Assembly (NCBI GenBank): GCA_034440615.1
Contig: JAOTOM010004797.1
Span: 124,001-188,000, forward strand
Origin: Ashinkailepas kermadecensis
Lineage: Eukaryota > Arthropoda > Thecostraca > Neolepadidae
Length of the DNA: 64,000 nucleotides
Direction: 5' to 3'
Part shown: positions 33,141 through 45,108 of the stretch, in pieces
Layout of the letters: each line of letters opens with the position of its first letter
Position numbering within the stretch: the first letter of the stretch is position 1
Position numbers and translations under genes: made by a program
Notes under the pieces: generated by a model
The model's input: the letters and a program-made list of their open reading frames with translations, nothing else
Databases searched by the model: none
What the model was told of the DNA's origin: nothing

Positions 33141-34598
33141 CAGCACCTCTCGTCCGGCTGAGTTCAGAAATAATTGTGCCGCCGTTGTAAAATGCACGTG
33201 GTCGCGAGTACTGGTTTCTTCTGATTCATTTGCTCCGTCACCGTGTCTGGCACTGCACACACTGACACATTGCAATGCAATGAGCTAGTCACGTGATAAT
33301 TGTAGAACATATATCCTGCACTGGTCATCGAATCGGCCAAAGCGCCCTCAAACCCAAACAACTGACTAACAGGCCGAGCCGCCATCTTCCTGCAGTGTAA
33401 TCTTTTTTTAAACATTGGGTCTTTCCATTGTGTCAGGTTTCATCTGCCCGTGCCTTCGTGGCCCAACTTGTCGCACCAGGAGACTTGTGCCACAGCTGTC
33501 ACCGGCCAGGTATGACTATCCTGAGAAGATCAGCCGGGTGACTGGGGATTGATCACCAGTCGCCCTTCGTGTTTAGGTGTAGTGGCGACCTGGTGGTTTG
33601 GCTGCAAATAGACTCGTTCCTAGTCCATGTCCATACAGGAGTATGGACAACATGGACTCCTGGGCCCATCGACTCCTGCCTACTCGGACGAGTGTGACTC
33701 GGACGAGCGTGACTCGGACCGCATTCGATTCGTAGCCCTTCGCCAGCGATCACCGCGCGGCACCGCCTACACGCACACACGTCTATATACACTTACACTT
33801 ATATATTCTACTCACTCCATACGCTCTCTCACGTCGTAGCATTGGAGTGATCAGGACCAATCGAGAGGCTAGGTTAGCCGATCAGCAAATCGAGAGGCTA
33901 GGTTAGCCGACCAGCCAATCCAAATTGCAGCGTCCAGGCTGGCCTCCTGGGACGATTTTTAGCTTCCGATCCTGAAATGCAGCTGGCTTAGCATCCTGGC
34001 CGGACGACTGGATTACATCGCAAACGGTAGCGATGCGGTAACGGAAACCCCGCCACCAACCGCAATCGCTATCGCATGGTGACATCAGCTCATGGCCTTG
34101 ACTCCAGGTCACTGGACTCAGTAGCTGCACAGGCCTGACCTCATTTTTTGGAACGTCGCCTCGCTAAAATGGTAACCTTGTCTCGCTATCGTACACACGG
34201 TTCTGAAGAGTGTGCGGATGTTCAGAATGAAAGGTACAAGAATGAACTGCACCTTTTTGCTCGGCTCCGACAGCATTGGCAGGTATCGGATTAGGCACGT
34301 CCGCACGTCATCTGGACTATTCGTGTTCGATGATTTATGGCGCAAAACATCGAAACATGACTGTTGTCGAGGGTGCGGCCGTCGGCGGGGTTACGTGGCG
34401 CGACCGTGTCTCGTTACACATATATGCTCCACCGGACTGGACACGTGGCGCTGGCTCGACACTTCTAACGGAACACGAGTTGTTGGAGTCGTACAACAGT
34501 TCACGTACGAAGTGCGGGAGAACGTTCTATCCCTGACAGTGCGGGTTAGGGGGGTTATATTGCTACCCGGCTACACTAACTGTTGCTCCAAGCAAGAT
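33141..34598. other. Unassigned sequence with small duplications
   Basis: Three features stand out: a 15-bp repeat ACTCGGACGAGTGTG x2.7 at 33682-33722, a 29-bp tandem duplication at 33859-33916 containing GAGGCTAGGTTAGCCGA, and a nested inverted repeat at 33622-33658 (GTCCATAC-AGGA-GTATGGAC inside AGTCCATGT and ACATGGACT). Frames of up to 133 codons at 34118-34613 resemble nothing known. Confidence 0.4.
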
Positions 34599-34749
34599 AG
34601 AGAGATATGGTAAACGAGATGGAGATGTATGGCGAACGAGATGGAGAGATATGGTAACCAAGATGGAGAGATATGGTAAACGAGATGGAGAGATATGGTA
34701 AACAAGATAAAGATATATGGTAAACAAAATGGAGAGATATGGTAAACGG
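34599..34749. repeat. 22-bp repeat, about 7 copies
   Basis: The unit is AGATGGAGAGATATGGTAAAC plus G, with single-base changes such as GGCGAACG and ACAAGATAAAG. Confidence 0.9.
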
Positions 34750-37700
34750 CATGATGTAGCTCATCGCGGACTTCCGGAGTTATTAGAAACATTTTCCCCT
34801 ATTACTTTTCATGGCCTTCCAAGTCAGGTCAAACAGCCCGATGTCGGGGTGTTGTCGGTCACTGATCTTCACCGTAGTTTTCGAACCCTGGTCGCATAAG
34901 AGATGCTATTTCGTGCTTCAATGGTGATGATATCCATACCAAATATTTGGTCTAGCACAGATAATGAGTGCAAAGGTCCATGTCACCATCCCGTCCAGGT
35001 CCAATACCCGGAAATGTGTGATGAACTGTTCAAGGTGACAAATTTCGAAGCAGATGGCTCTGAAAAAAGGTAAGGAGTGGCACGAAAGCAAAACCGAATG
35101 TCTTCCACCCCTTTCTCGAATCTTTTAAAAATAATTCAAATTTTGCAATGTATTATATTGAATGTGCAGACCTCAGCCACATCCGAAATAAGATTGGCGT
35201 GCAAAATTGCCTCTGTTTAGCACCTCTTCGTTCTTCATAATGTCCATAATTTAGCCTCCAGAGCATCGGCATGCATGTACGCCTCGGATATTTAACCCTT
35301 GCCCCTGTGCGTTATTCTGCCACCTTCGCCATTGGAGGAGGAGGGGTTGGTGCGACCCCCACCCCCGTGGCGTTTCCAAACGAAACGTGCTAGAGACGAA
35401 ACAAAACTGGCATGTCGGGTGGGAAGGGATTCCGCGATTGACACCCGATGTTTGTACCTGAGAGTGTTAGGTGACCCTCCAGGTCAGATGAAAGGTCAGA
35501 TTTTCGCCCAATTTTTTTTTTCAGGATCGCAAATGCCTTGTAAACTGAAACATATATACATACACTTTTCATTATCATCATGGGATTCCTCGGTGCTTTG
35601 CGGATGCAGTGACGTACCTCAAGCACCATTTAAAGTATAGGTCACGGGTCAGATCTGGCCGAGGGCTGGTCCCGCATTTGAAACGTGATAGAATATTGGT
35701 TAAAACCAATGCTTGCACCACCCCAAGGTAAGAATGAACGGTGAGGTCGGATTCAAGACTTAAGCCAACCTCGGAATATTCGCAAGCACAGTAAAAGTCA
35801 CCGGAGTTCAGCCTAGGTACCAGTGACCCTGCATGACCTGGGAGAGGTGTAAGGGCAATGTCTGAATGTGGATCCAGTAATCTATTGGCATAAGCCGCGC
35901 ACAAAGGGTCGTTTTAAGGCACAATATTTTGTCAAGACGCGATAATTCGCGATTTCGTGGAAAATTGGACAGAGGTATTCCCTTGATGACAGCATAGCTC
36001 CGTGACATGACATGACCTTACAAAATGTTTTATAAATAACTGCGACAAGGAGACCCCAGAGGGTGCTAAAATTTACAATGAGATTATTTTAGAGGTTCGG
36101 AAACTATCCACCAAAAACTTTGGGGGGTTGCGTTAACATCAACATCAACATCGACCCCCCCCCCCCCCTCCCTCGTCCACTAGCAAGGGTTAAGGTGATG
36201 TCTGAGTGACCTTACCGGATATTACCGCAAAGCGTTGAATGTATTTGTTGGACGTAATTTTCTACCTCATACGTTCCAGTTTTTTCCAAAAATATGTATT
36301 AACTATCAAGCTATAAGGCTAAAAATATAGTTTATATCTTCATTTGAGCTAGCGACGTACCCTGAGGTCACATTTTGTTTCGCTTTTCATCATTTGGATG
36401 CACACGCCTATTGCACTTTTGACTCTGTTCTGCATGGTTTGTTATGAAAAATGCGTCAATGTACATCTAAAAAACATATTAATACCAGGTCGTTACCTGA
36501 TCTTGACCCACCCAAGTCGTAGTATATTGATCCATGAACTGCCTTTGGTCGGTCGACTCCTTCCTTCTACTGGAGGGGAGGGGGATTGTACACTGCGTAG
36601 GCTAACAAGCATTTAGTAGGTCGCAAAGCTCGAAGAGTATGGAAATGATCATGGCCATTAACTGTTATTTATGACAATTACAGCCTCTGATCATTTACCT
36701 GCATTGAATTTGACATGCTTTCAGCATACATGAAAGATGGTGTTGTTTGAAGCAAAGTTCGTCTTATTTCACTTTGCCCCTCCCTTCACCTCTCAAAACT
36801 TGCACATAACACACAGCATACTGTACATGATATGATGCCGGAAATAAACTGATCCTGAACAAGAAATCGGAGAACAAACTATCATAGCGAATACTTGTTT
36901 AAAACTCGGAGGATACTCAACATGCCGTACGAGCCCCACCTACTTAATCAGTGCGCGAGCAACGAGTCGATCGTGACGACCGCATACGAGTCCCCTCTCA
37001 GTCTGCGTTAAAAACCCATCCGGTCTCCTCGCCTATGACAGGTCGCTAATGCAGGTCCTTGGTACAGGAAACGGGCAAATTAGGCTGACACAGCCCTGCT
37101 CGCTGTGTCAGCGTGTGCCGTCAAGGTGGCTGGGCGAGGGAGGGGATGCAGAGGCAGTGCCGTAGACGGCGGTGTTGCACGTCCCTCTGCAGTGCTGGTG
37201 CGGGCCACCCTCAGCCACTGCCGTGGGTGATCAGCTCATCATTCAAGATCGGTTTGGTTACTTCCTTCTTGGGCACAACACGTCCTCCGGTGCAGTTTTT
37301 GCATCGATTCAGTCAGCCGCTTCCCCGGGCCTGCCGTTGGACCTCTGCGCTCCGGGGAGAATGCAGCAGGCGACATTCATTCCAGCGTCGCGCCGCTACC
37401 GCTAGACCGGTGAGAGTCCACGACCCTGGCTGATGCCGCCGCTGAGCTGAGCCGCACGGGTAGCTGGCGGACCACGTCAGGAGGACAAGCGGTGGTCATT
37501 AGACGACATGATTATTGATGTACGTGGCGTCGCGATCGGTGGAATCCCCGCCGTCATCGTCGGCGATGAGGCAGGCTCACCTCGCACCTCTCACCTCACA
37601 CAGGGTCTGACGTCACGCGGCTGCGTCAGCTGACGGCGCGTGTGACGTCAGCAGGCTTACCTGGAACAGAGGCGGAGTGGGTCACACGTCAACAGAGTGG

Positions 37701-38573
37701 GACGTCGCGGCGCAATATCATGCTGCATCAGCCATGATATCATGATATGATCAGCCAGTAGGACTGACAGCGCGACGGCCCTGCCCGCTCCAAACAATTA
37801 TCATTAGTCATGTATAGATTAACAATAATTTGTTGTCTCTACAACGCCAAACGAGGAATTTTCGGCGCGCTTCGCGCGACGATTTCCTTTCCGCTCGGCA
37901 CCCCCTTATGAAAATCCTGGCTACACTACTAGCCATGTGACATCGCATTGAAACAAATGACGTACGGCGGCTCACCGTGCATCAATGGAAGTCTTAGTTC
38001 CACAGTAGAAAGCTATAGTCACGTGCCATCAGTTAACAATTGCCAACCCGCCAGCCCATAGCCGTAATTATGGCTATTGGAGCCGTTTTTCTCCACCTCC
38101 CATCATTAGCAACATGTTGGTCACCGGGCAACTGGCTACAGCTCAGAGTATACTTGAACACCCCCTCTCCCCAAATCACCGAACGTTGTTTTTCCTTAGG
38201 TGGACAAAAAAAACAAGTATTCGTTCACCACATCTTTATATCGGTCCTTTTAACCCGAGTTCAAGGTGGGATAGGGTTAAAGGATGCATAGTCTTATGCA
38301 TCTTTTAGATCCGGAAAAATGCTAATAACTTCAGATATATAGACAGATGCGCATTCCCCTGATATTGCCAATTCAACACCAAGAAGCTGAGAAGTCTAGC
38401 ATTATAGGCCTACGCAAGTGACAGTGCAACCAAAGCATTGGCACGGTATTGGCACAGTAATCTTGATTGACACGCAGCTGATTCTAGCGACAGCAATAAC
38501 TTGTGGACAATCCGCTCATGTTGCGCTGAAGGATGACATCCAATATTCAGCAGCTTCCAAGAGAGAGAGAAGG

Positions 38574-38576
<3 letters not shown>
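34750..38576. other. Long repeat-poor stretch, no gene recognised
   Basis: About 3.8 kb without a clear ORF family. It holds a poly-C run (about 36156-36169) and a perfect stem GCTGACACAGC at 37084-37094 with 37102-37112. Around 37860-37915 GCGCGCTTCGCGCG is followed by GAAAATCCTGGCTAC, wording I associate with short interspersed repeats of invertebrates. An AGGATGCATAGTCTTATGCATCTT near-palindrome lies at about 38281. Confidence 0.35.
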
Positions 38577-38614
<38 letters not shown>

Positions 38615-38720
38615 GTATGATTGATATATATATATATATATATATATACAGATTATGTATATATACAGATATGCGTACATATATATATAAACATATATAC
38701 ATACATGTATATATGTATAG
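38576..38720. repeat. (TA)n microsatellite, interrupted
   Basis: TA runs are broken by CTGTATGATTGA and CAGATTATG, then become TACATATA. A GAGAGAGAG run precedes and another follows. Confidence 0.95.
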
Positions 38721-40439
38721 AGAGAGAGGCATCAACTGAACCCCCACCCGCGTTAAATATATCGTTATCCGACCAGCACAAAGAAAACCTTTTAGTGCTA
38801 TAATTCATCCATTCCACCGTTGGTCACATGTGGGGAGCATCAGTTCACCGTTGGTCACGGACGATCTCCAAGGGGAGACCCTTAACGACTTGGGAAGTGC
38901 GGTAGTTTAAGGAACAGCTCAGATTTCGACCCTGTCAGATGTCACATGAGAGGGTCACATTGGGTCAGGCGACATGTTGGAGGTCACAGTACGACGCCAG
39001 TGAGGTGGATCCGGAATAACCCGGCATTCCCGATGTCTCCGCTGTTCTACCCGCCCTGGTAGTTGCCCGAATGGTGGCGCCGAATCGCTGCCCTTTCCCC
39101 GTGCACGTGCCGGCAGTAGCGTACCTGTACACTCTGGCACTCTGCTTGGCAATATCCCCGTCTTCAACTGCGTCACGGATACCTTTCGCCACAGCGGTGC
39201 ACCATTAGCGACGGGCGAATGGGCGCACTCGCCGAGCGGGTCTGGGAGGACATACAACGGGCGGAGTCGCGTCGAATAAGACGGACTGGCATCCTGGGGC
39301 CGACCGCCGGGGCGGGCCGCTGCCGGCGGAGGAGGCACCGGCTAACAGGATGAACTCGGGGCTGATTGCAAACTCGGCGACTCGTCCCACAGTCGTGCTT
39401 TGGAAATTCGCTGGTGCACTAATGTGCAGGTTCAGAATCGCTGGTTCACTAACCTTCGGTCCCTTTTTTAGCGCTTGCCCACACGGTGTATGATTTTTGT
39501 AATCATGTCGATGGAGCAGTGCGGTGTATTTCCCTTTCGGATGAATGACGCATGCCGCATGCTTCCGTCACTGAGCTCTGAGGGACCTTTGATGCGGTTT
39601 TGCCTGACAACACTGGCCACAGGTCTCTCATTCTTCCCCAGTTCAGTCATACGCGACTCATGTATGGCACAATGAACATTCGCATTGGAAATTACACCAT
39701 TTTTCCCCAGTTGGGAAGTGCCATAGATGGCACTTCCCTAGCTTCACTAGCAGATCTGCAAGGGTTCTGGCGTTCAACTAAAAAGTATACGCGAAGCCAA
39801 ATTACATGACATCCGGTGTTTGATAGAATAAAAGCAATTCGAGTACTGTCAACGCTAGGTAACGGGTGGTAAAAGTACCATTGCAAGCTAGGGCACTGGT
39901 ATAACCGACAGGTGCATGTAGGACACACATGCACATACATGCATACATACATTACATTGAACAGTAGCTATGGGAGCGGTCAGCGTCACTTCCTCCGCCT
40001 ACCTCCCCGGCTCCACCATAGCCGGACCGTCCGCCTATTTCCCCGGTTCCACCACAGGTGACATTTAGGTGTGAGAGGTGACCGGCTCCGCTGACAACTA
40101 GCCACCTGGAGACGATGCCGGTGCCCGGGCGTCCAGGCCGGGTCGTGGGTGCCCGAGCTCAATTGTTTGGAAGTGGTGTGAATGTGCAAATCAAAACTTT
40201 GGGAAAATCCGAAGGGAGAACAACCAAGCTCCGTGAAAAAAAACCGACGGTAAACAACCAGGCGCAGTACACTGGACAACCGCAGGTGTCTGACAAATTG
40301 AAGCGGCCCCAGCCTACCCACAGGGAGAAATATCCCGTATGTTTGTGAGATACGAGAGTGAAGGGAGGATTGGCTTTGGGCTTCAAATCGCAAGTTCAAG
40401 CTTTGTCTTTCGTAGAAATTAGCAAAGTAGCTCGAGGAA
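38721..40439. other. Unassigned sequence
   Basis: A perfect stem GGGAAGTGCCA (39713-39723) pairs with 39728-39738 across a 4-nt loop. Frames up to 156 codons (minus, 39986-40456) show no known domain. CTACCTCCCCGGCTCCACC and TATTTCCCCGGTTCCACC form a loose direct repeat near 40000-40050. Confidence 0.35.
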
Positions 40440-40489
40440 CTCCGAGTTGACGCCACAAAGCTGTAGATGCGGGACAGTAAAAGGAAAGT

Positions 40490-40670
40490 AACGAACCTTG
40501 GGTTCTTTTACGGCGCATTCCACTGTGGGGCCATATAGTGTCGCCAACCTCTCACGCCGATTGGTTGCTGATGTGCTGGTGTACTGTGGGTTGCGAATGA
40601 CGCAGGTTGCGGGATTCGAACCCACAGTCTTGCGGTCAAGAGACCAACGCCCTAATACGTGGGACAGTGC
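40490..40670 (-). mobile_element. tRNA-derived SINE-like element
   Basis: On the minus strand, GGGTTCGAATCCC (40612-40623 region) is a textbook B box. TATTAGGGCGTTGG upstream fits an A box about 35 nt away, and GTCTCTTGACCGCAAGAC between them can form an anticodon-like stem. There is no good acceptor stem, so a SINE or tRNA fossil is likelier than a working tRNA. Confidence 0.5.
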
Positions 40671-40679
40671 AGGAGGAAG

Positions 40680-41090
40680 TGTTCCAAGGTGTATCGGACA
40701 CCACATACGTGACATCGGGATGGGTGTCGTAGCTGCTGGAAGATAAAATTATGAGTGCGTTGCGTATGGACTATATGTCATCTTGCTGAGATAACTTCTT
40801 TCCTAGTGTGTTTAGGCTTGTTGATGGCTATTTATAGAGTACCGGTGTAATTATAGGGGGCACTAGGGGCATCCCCCTCGCCTCATTGGAAGGTGTGGCC
40901 CCTCTAACCAAAAGTGAAGCTCCTCCAGGGGTTTCGAATGCCCCTCACCGCCTCAACCAACGGATTTTGTTCAGCCACAGGCTCCCCTCTCAGAGGAATA
41001 GGCACCCCTTCAGTATGCTCAGGTGCATCCTCCCCTGCTCTTCTCATCATGCCACTCCAGCTGAGCGAATTTTAGGCGGAAGTCGCCCCT
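40680..41090. other. Unassigned sequence
   Basis: Rich in GCCCCTC words (40860-41110), otherwise featureless. Confidence 0.4.
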
Positions 41091-41730
41091 TTAGACTAGT
41101 GCACCCCTCCCCTCATGAAAATGTTTGAATCTGCTCCTGATGAAGCATAGCCTGTATATTTCATGCATGCGACGTATTCTGCGTCCAGCGGTCGTCGACA
41201 TATTTTTGAAGCTGGTGCTTGCGAGCGCCAAGAGGTCATCTGGGGGTAGCGGTTTGTGCGTGGGATGGGGAACGACGATGGCTCTTCTCGTAAGGTCGTC
41301 AGCTCGCTCGTTCCCCGAGTTGCCCGTGTAGCCGGGGACCCAGAGCAGTGTGAATTGGAGGTGGATGTGGTGTGTGTGATAGTGTGATAGATGTGTGTGA
41401 TCAGGCGTATGTGAGGTGGGTGGCGTTGTGTATGGCAGCGAGGGCGTCAACGGAGCAGCGTGGGTCAGTGCATATGGTGTTGGGTGTGGTGATATCACCA
41501 CATCACATGTTCGATTTAACACATTATCGGTCTAACACCACATGTTAGATTCGATGATGTGCTATAGACAATTTTTTGTTCGGGGGGGGGGGGGAATTAT
41601 GCCGTGTGTACCGAATGGTGTGGTGTTAATTTGACATGACCAGTGCTGGGCTCACAGCATCAAGCGGCTACCGTGGCATCGTTAGTGCAGGAGCCGTCAG
41701 TGGAGAAGTATATGGGTTGTAGGTGGGCTT
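41091..41730 (-). pseudogene. LINE RNase H remnant
   Basis: YFSTDGSCTND (about 41700-41730) matches the first catalytic Asp block, IYTDGS. A shifted frame gives TICTDPRCSVDALAAIHNA, which matches the TDS-SAL block. FTLLWVPGYTGNSGNERADD then matches the conserved W-PGH-G--GNE-AD- end. The His of PGH is Tyr here (PGY). At least two frame changes separate the blocks, so no active enzyme can be made. Confidence 0.8.
41485..41502. repeat. Perfect 18-bp palindrome
   Basis: TGTGGTGATATCACCACA is self-complementary with no loop. It lies inside the decayed LINE, at the break in its RNase H region. Confidence 0.9.
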
Positions 41731-42132
41731 CTTGATATGCGCAAATTTGATTTGAACTGGATGGGAAAGAATAGGTTTTTGTTTTGTCACAATAAACACT
41801 CAAGTTTTGGGTGATTGATGCGCCAGAATTGGATGAGGGATGGAGCTTTGTTGGGGGCGATGTCTGAGAATTACAATGCCAGTGTTAGGACCCGATTCCA
41901 ACGGATGGCAATGATACATTTATCTCTGCTGTAGGTGCGCCGAGCATGTGGGTTAGTAAGGACATGATTGGCAGGCCGGTTCTGTTGTGTAATGGTCCCA
42001 AGGTGATACTTAGCTAGTTGTAGTTTTCTGACGTTTTGAAGGCTGGGGATGTTGGAATTAGGCCGGTGAACAGCCCTGAGCTGAGATTGGTGATGTGCTT
42101 CGGTGAAAGACAGTGGATGATTTTGGATGTTG

Positions 42133-43090
42133 TTAAGTGGTTTGGTGAGTGATGGAGTTATATGATCGAATAAAACATATTGTATTCCAGTTTTGAATGA
42201 ATGAGAGCAAAGTAGATTTGGCTAGTAGGGTAGGGTGGTCGGCATCCCAGTCTGAACCTGGACCGAAGATAAAGCGCAGGATATTCAATTGCTTAGAGTA
42301 GAGCATTAAATATGTGATATTTGGGTAAATCACAGTACTGCACCGCCTTGATCAAGGGTGTGAGGTTGGAAATGGGTGTTCCAGCATCGGAGGGTAAATG
42401 AGCCGTTAGCGACGAAGTGTTCGATAATAACCGACATTCTGTCCATGATACCAATTTGCTGTAATTTAATTCGAAGGGAGGAACGGTGGACTTTATTAGA
42501 CGCTTATTTTAAACCCAGGAAAGTGCCCAATGTTATTTTATAATGAAATCCCGTTGCATGGAATCAACAGTTTAGATCAGGTTATCAGCGGTGTTGCGTC
42601 TGGGCGGAAATTCATGTTGGAAGTGGAGAATAATGTGCTTAGTTTCGAGGTAGAATCTGATTCGGCCATTCATGATTAATTATATTTTTAAAATAAACGC
42701 TGGCGGCACAACTTGCAAGTCAGATAAGACGATAGTTGGAATGGAGTTGTTGAGGTTTGCAGGGTTTAGCGAGAGGAATTATATGGCTAGTAGACCAAGA
42801 GTAGACCAAGAAGAGGGTACTGTCGGACCAGAGCTGGTTTAGCGCCGAAAGATGGGCCCAATTGTTCAGCGAATGCGTTTGCACTTTTAGTTGTTTTGTT
42901 GCATAACGGGGTGGACAATGCAACTTTATGTCGGTCAACCTGCACCGCCAGGCGATCTGCTCAGACGTTCTGTGACCACAGAAATTGTTCGTCATAGAAG
43001 ATGCATACAAACCGCCCGTCGTTTCAGGTAAGGGTTGAGCATTTTTATGAACGAGGGCCAACCCTGAGCGAGCCTTCTCCCGTGCATGGG
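42133..43090 (-). pseudogene. LINE reverse transcriptase remnant
   Basis: SHIIPLAKPCKPQQLHSNYR (near 42730) matches the IIPI-KPGK----SYRPI entry motif. Then come QHEFPPRRNTADNLI, matching FR-GRST-DNL, and FLGLK then KVHRSSLRIKLQQIGI, matching FLD--KAFD-V----L--KL---GI. The first catalytic Asp is Gly (FLGL for FLDL). No YADD motif is seen; the stretch where it should lie appears deleted. LNILRFIFGPGSDWDADHPT then matches the post-palm W-AD---LL block. Confidence 0.8.
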
Positions 43091-43119
43091 TACAAAAGTC
43101 CATCGGAGATGAGTCTCAG

Positions 43120-43720
43120 GTCGACTGTCACTCTTTTAAAACGTTAATAACTTTGTGTTACAGCGTTTCGCGTTCTAACTTCTTCACTGAGAACCAGATG
43201 TATTATTATAATTTCCATCGCTAAAAATGTCCACTACAAGATTCCTCATGAAGTGCTCTTAATCTGTGTTCGAAGAGACAGGCTCGTGGCGGCATGTCTG
43301 GTCGCGGCGAGTGTTCCACGGCGCTTCACGTCGTAATACAGCATTCCAAGTTCTAATTTCCGCACTCAAAGCCATGTCTCGTCTTCGCCGTTTGAGATTT
43401 ACCAACTTTCATTACAACATTCCTGCCGAATATTCTCAATCTGTCTTCAAAGAGAAGCGTCTGCGGCGCTATTCCCGTGGGCGGGCAGCTTACCTTGCAT
43501 CTCGCACCAAAGCCGGCACTCGCCGCTATCCGTTCAGTCTTACCATGCTTCTCACATCGTAGCCAGCACTCGACATCCGTTTCGGTGTCAGAAATATCAC
43601 GTGCTTGGTGTGTGCTCCGAGGTTTCGGGTTCAGTCCCAGGAAGGAACGGTGCTTCTTATTTCTGCCTCTATTAATGCATTTTGGTGAATGTATCGCATC
43701 CAAAATCACGTCAGATCTGC
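43120..43720 (+). mobile_element. Interspersed repeat copy 2, with a doubled unit of about 180 bp
   Basis: Two diverged units (about 43140-43320 and 43320-43500) each run from a CAGCGTTTCGCGTTCTAAC- or CAGCATTCCAAGTTCTAATT-like word, through CATTACAAC- and CTCAATCTGTCTTCAAAGAG-like words, to GGCG-CAT or GGCGCTATTC. The second is followed by TGTGCTCCGAGG, the B-box-like GGGTTCAGTCCC (43627-43638), and a GCATTTTGGTGAATGTATCG word. The 16.68-17.05 kb copy has a single unit and the same right part. No coding capacity is recognised. Confidence 0.5.
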
Positions 43721-44240
43721 AAATGTGCTTGAAGGCGGCTGACTGTATAAACACTCAAGGCCATGACTGATATGCAGTGTTCGACAGGACGGTCCTTTAG
43801 TACCTCCTCGCTAGTCCAGCGACGATATGGCTATAGCCTTATATTGTCCTATTTTGGGGGGATGGATGTCCACCTTGAATTTGAAGACGTGACTCTTCAT
43901 CATGTGCGCTGCATCCCCAATTGTCCTGCAGAACCTGAATCACTTCCCTGATAATATAGCTTCAAATTAGAAGAACAAACATTAAAGGGGAACTAAGTGA
44001 AATATGAGTTAGAAATTATAACATGGGCTTCCCATGGGAAGATTGGGAAAACACCCCCTCCTCCACACTCTCGTATCTCAAAAAGTGTGTTCTTTCAAGA
44101 GCTGTTGCTGTTGTTGAGCATCCCCAAACAAAACCATGCAATGCCCCCCCCCGCCCATTTGCTCCAAGATAAGCATGAAGGCGCAAATATAACGTCGAGA
44201 AGCGTCGTCGTGTAATTTTGCCGTCACCTTCTGTGCAGCT
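43721..44240. other. Unassigned sequence
   Basis: No gene, RNA or repeat is recognised. GTTGCTGTTGTTGAGC near 44102 is a short CAG/CTG-like patch. Confidence 0.4.
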
Positions 44241-44443
44241 TGCAAGAAAGGTAGCATGTTCCGGCAGAGAATCCCACCCTTGCAAGAAAGGTAGCATGTT
44301 CCGGCAGAGAATCCCACCCTTGCAAGGAAGGTAGCATGGTCTGGCAGATAATCCCATCCTTGCAAGGAAGGTTGCATGTTTCGGCAGAGAATCCCACCCT
44401 TGCAAGGAAGGTAGCACGTTCCGGCAGATAATCCCCACCCTTG
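44241..44443. repeat. 40-bp minisatellite, 5 copies
   Basis: The units start TGCAAGAAAGGTAGCATGTT and continue CCGGCAGAGAATCCCACCCT. The period is an exact 40 bp from 44241. Confidence 0.95.
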
Positions 44444-45004
44444 AACTCGCATGTTGCGTGAATCGCATTAATAGATTACTAGTGTCTATTGCCAGTGTCT
44501 ATTGACAGATGGAACACAGCATGACTGTTGTGTCATGATGTGTGTTGAAACAGACCGGCAATAGAAACGGATAGCAATCTCTGGAGGCGATCCTGAAAGC
44601 GACCACCTGTGTTGACACGGGTAGCAGTGCTGGCGTAACAGTACTGGCGAACAGAACGGCGTGGGGCAGGCGATCAAAACTAGAGTCACGACGCTATTCA
44701 AACCTACATTGTATTCATAACTCCAGGCGTGGGAAAGCAATGTTTATTTTTGGTGATGTGCAATGCAAGGAGCGCAAAGAAAATGGCATGGGAGATAATA
44801 GGAGATAATAAAGAGATAATAAATAGGAGCTAATTTTATCGAAGATCTGGTGAGATGCTGGACGGAATATTGAAACTGGTATGCACAAAGCAACGCATAC
44901 CGATAAAAGTAGAAGCAGACCGTGTCAAGCATGACACTACGAACACTACAAAACGCACCGCAAACCGAGATGGACGAGTGCACAAACAATGAGCGCAGTG
45001 ACCT
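44444..45004. other. Unassigned AT-rich sequence
   Basis: GGGAGATAATAGGAGATAATA repeats briefly near 44789. Nothing else is recognised. Confidence 0.4.
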
Positions 45005-45108
45005 GTGATGATGGGCAGTGATCAGTGATGATAGTCGGCGATCAGTGATGATGGGCAGTGATTAGTGATGATGGACAGTGATTAGTGATGATGGGCACTG
45101 ATCAGTTC
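45005..45108. repeat. About 21-bp repeat GTGATGATGGGCAGTGAT
   Basis: About five copies of GTGATGATGGGCAGTGATCA, with A/C and T/C variants. Confidence 0.85.

Larger units (their letters stand above)
41091..43090 (-). mobile_element. Decayed LINE with reverse transcriptase and RNase H
   Basis: Reading leftwards on the minus strand, reverse transcriptase remnants are followed by an RNase H domain, the order found in LINE clades such as I, R1 and LOA. Many frameshifts and stops break it. No endonuclease is seen; the right edge meets the interspersed repeat at about 43120. A poly-G run (41582-41594 on plus) and a perfect 18-bp palindrome at 41485-41502 lie inside. No poly-A or simple-repeat tail is recognised at the left end. 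Confidence 0.8.

Noticed and set aside
32697..33275. Ala-rich minus-strand protein of 192 codons
   Set aside because: The Ala run is the CCG tract; the remaining part overlaps open frames on the other strand and shows no known domain.
40612..40655. Working tRNA gene on minus
   Set aside because: A and B boxes fit, but the acceptor and D stems do not pair; a SINE fits better.
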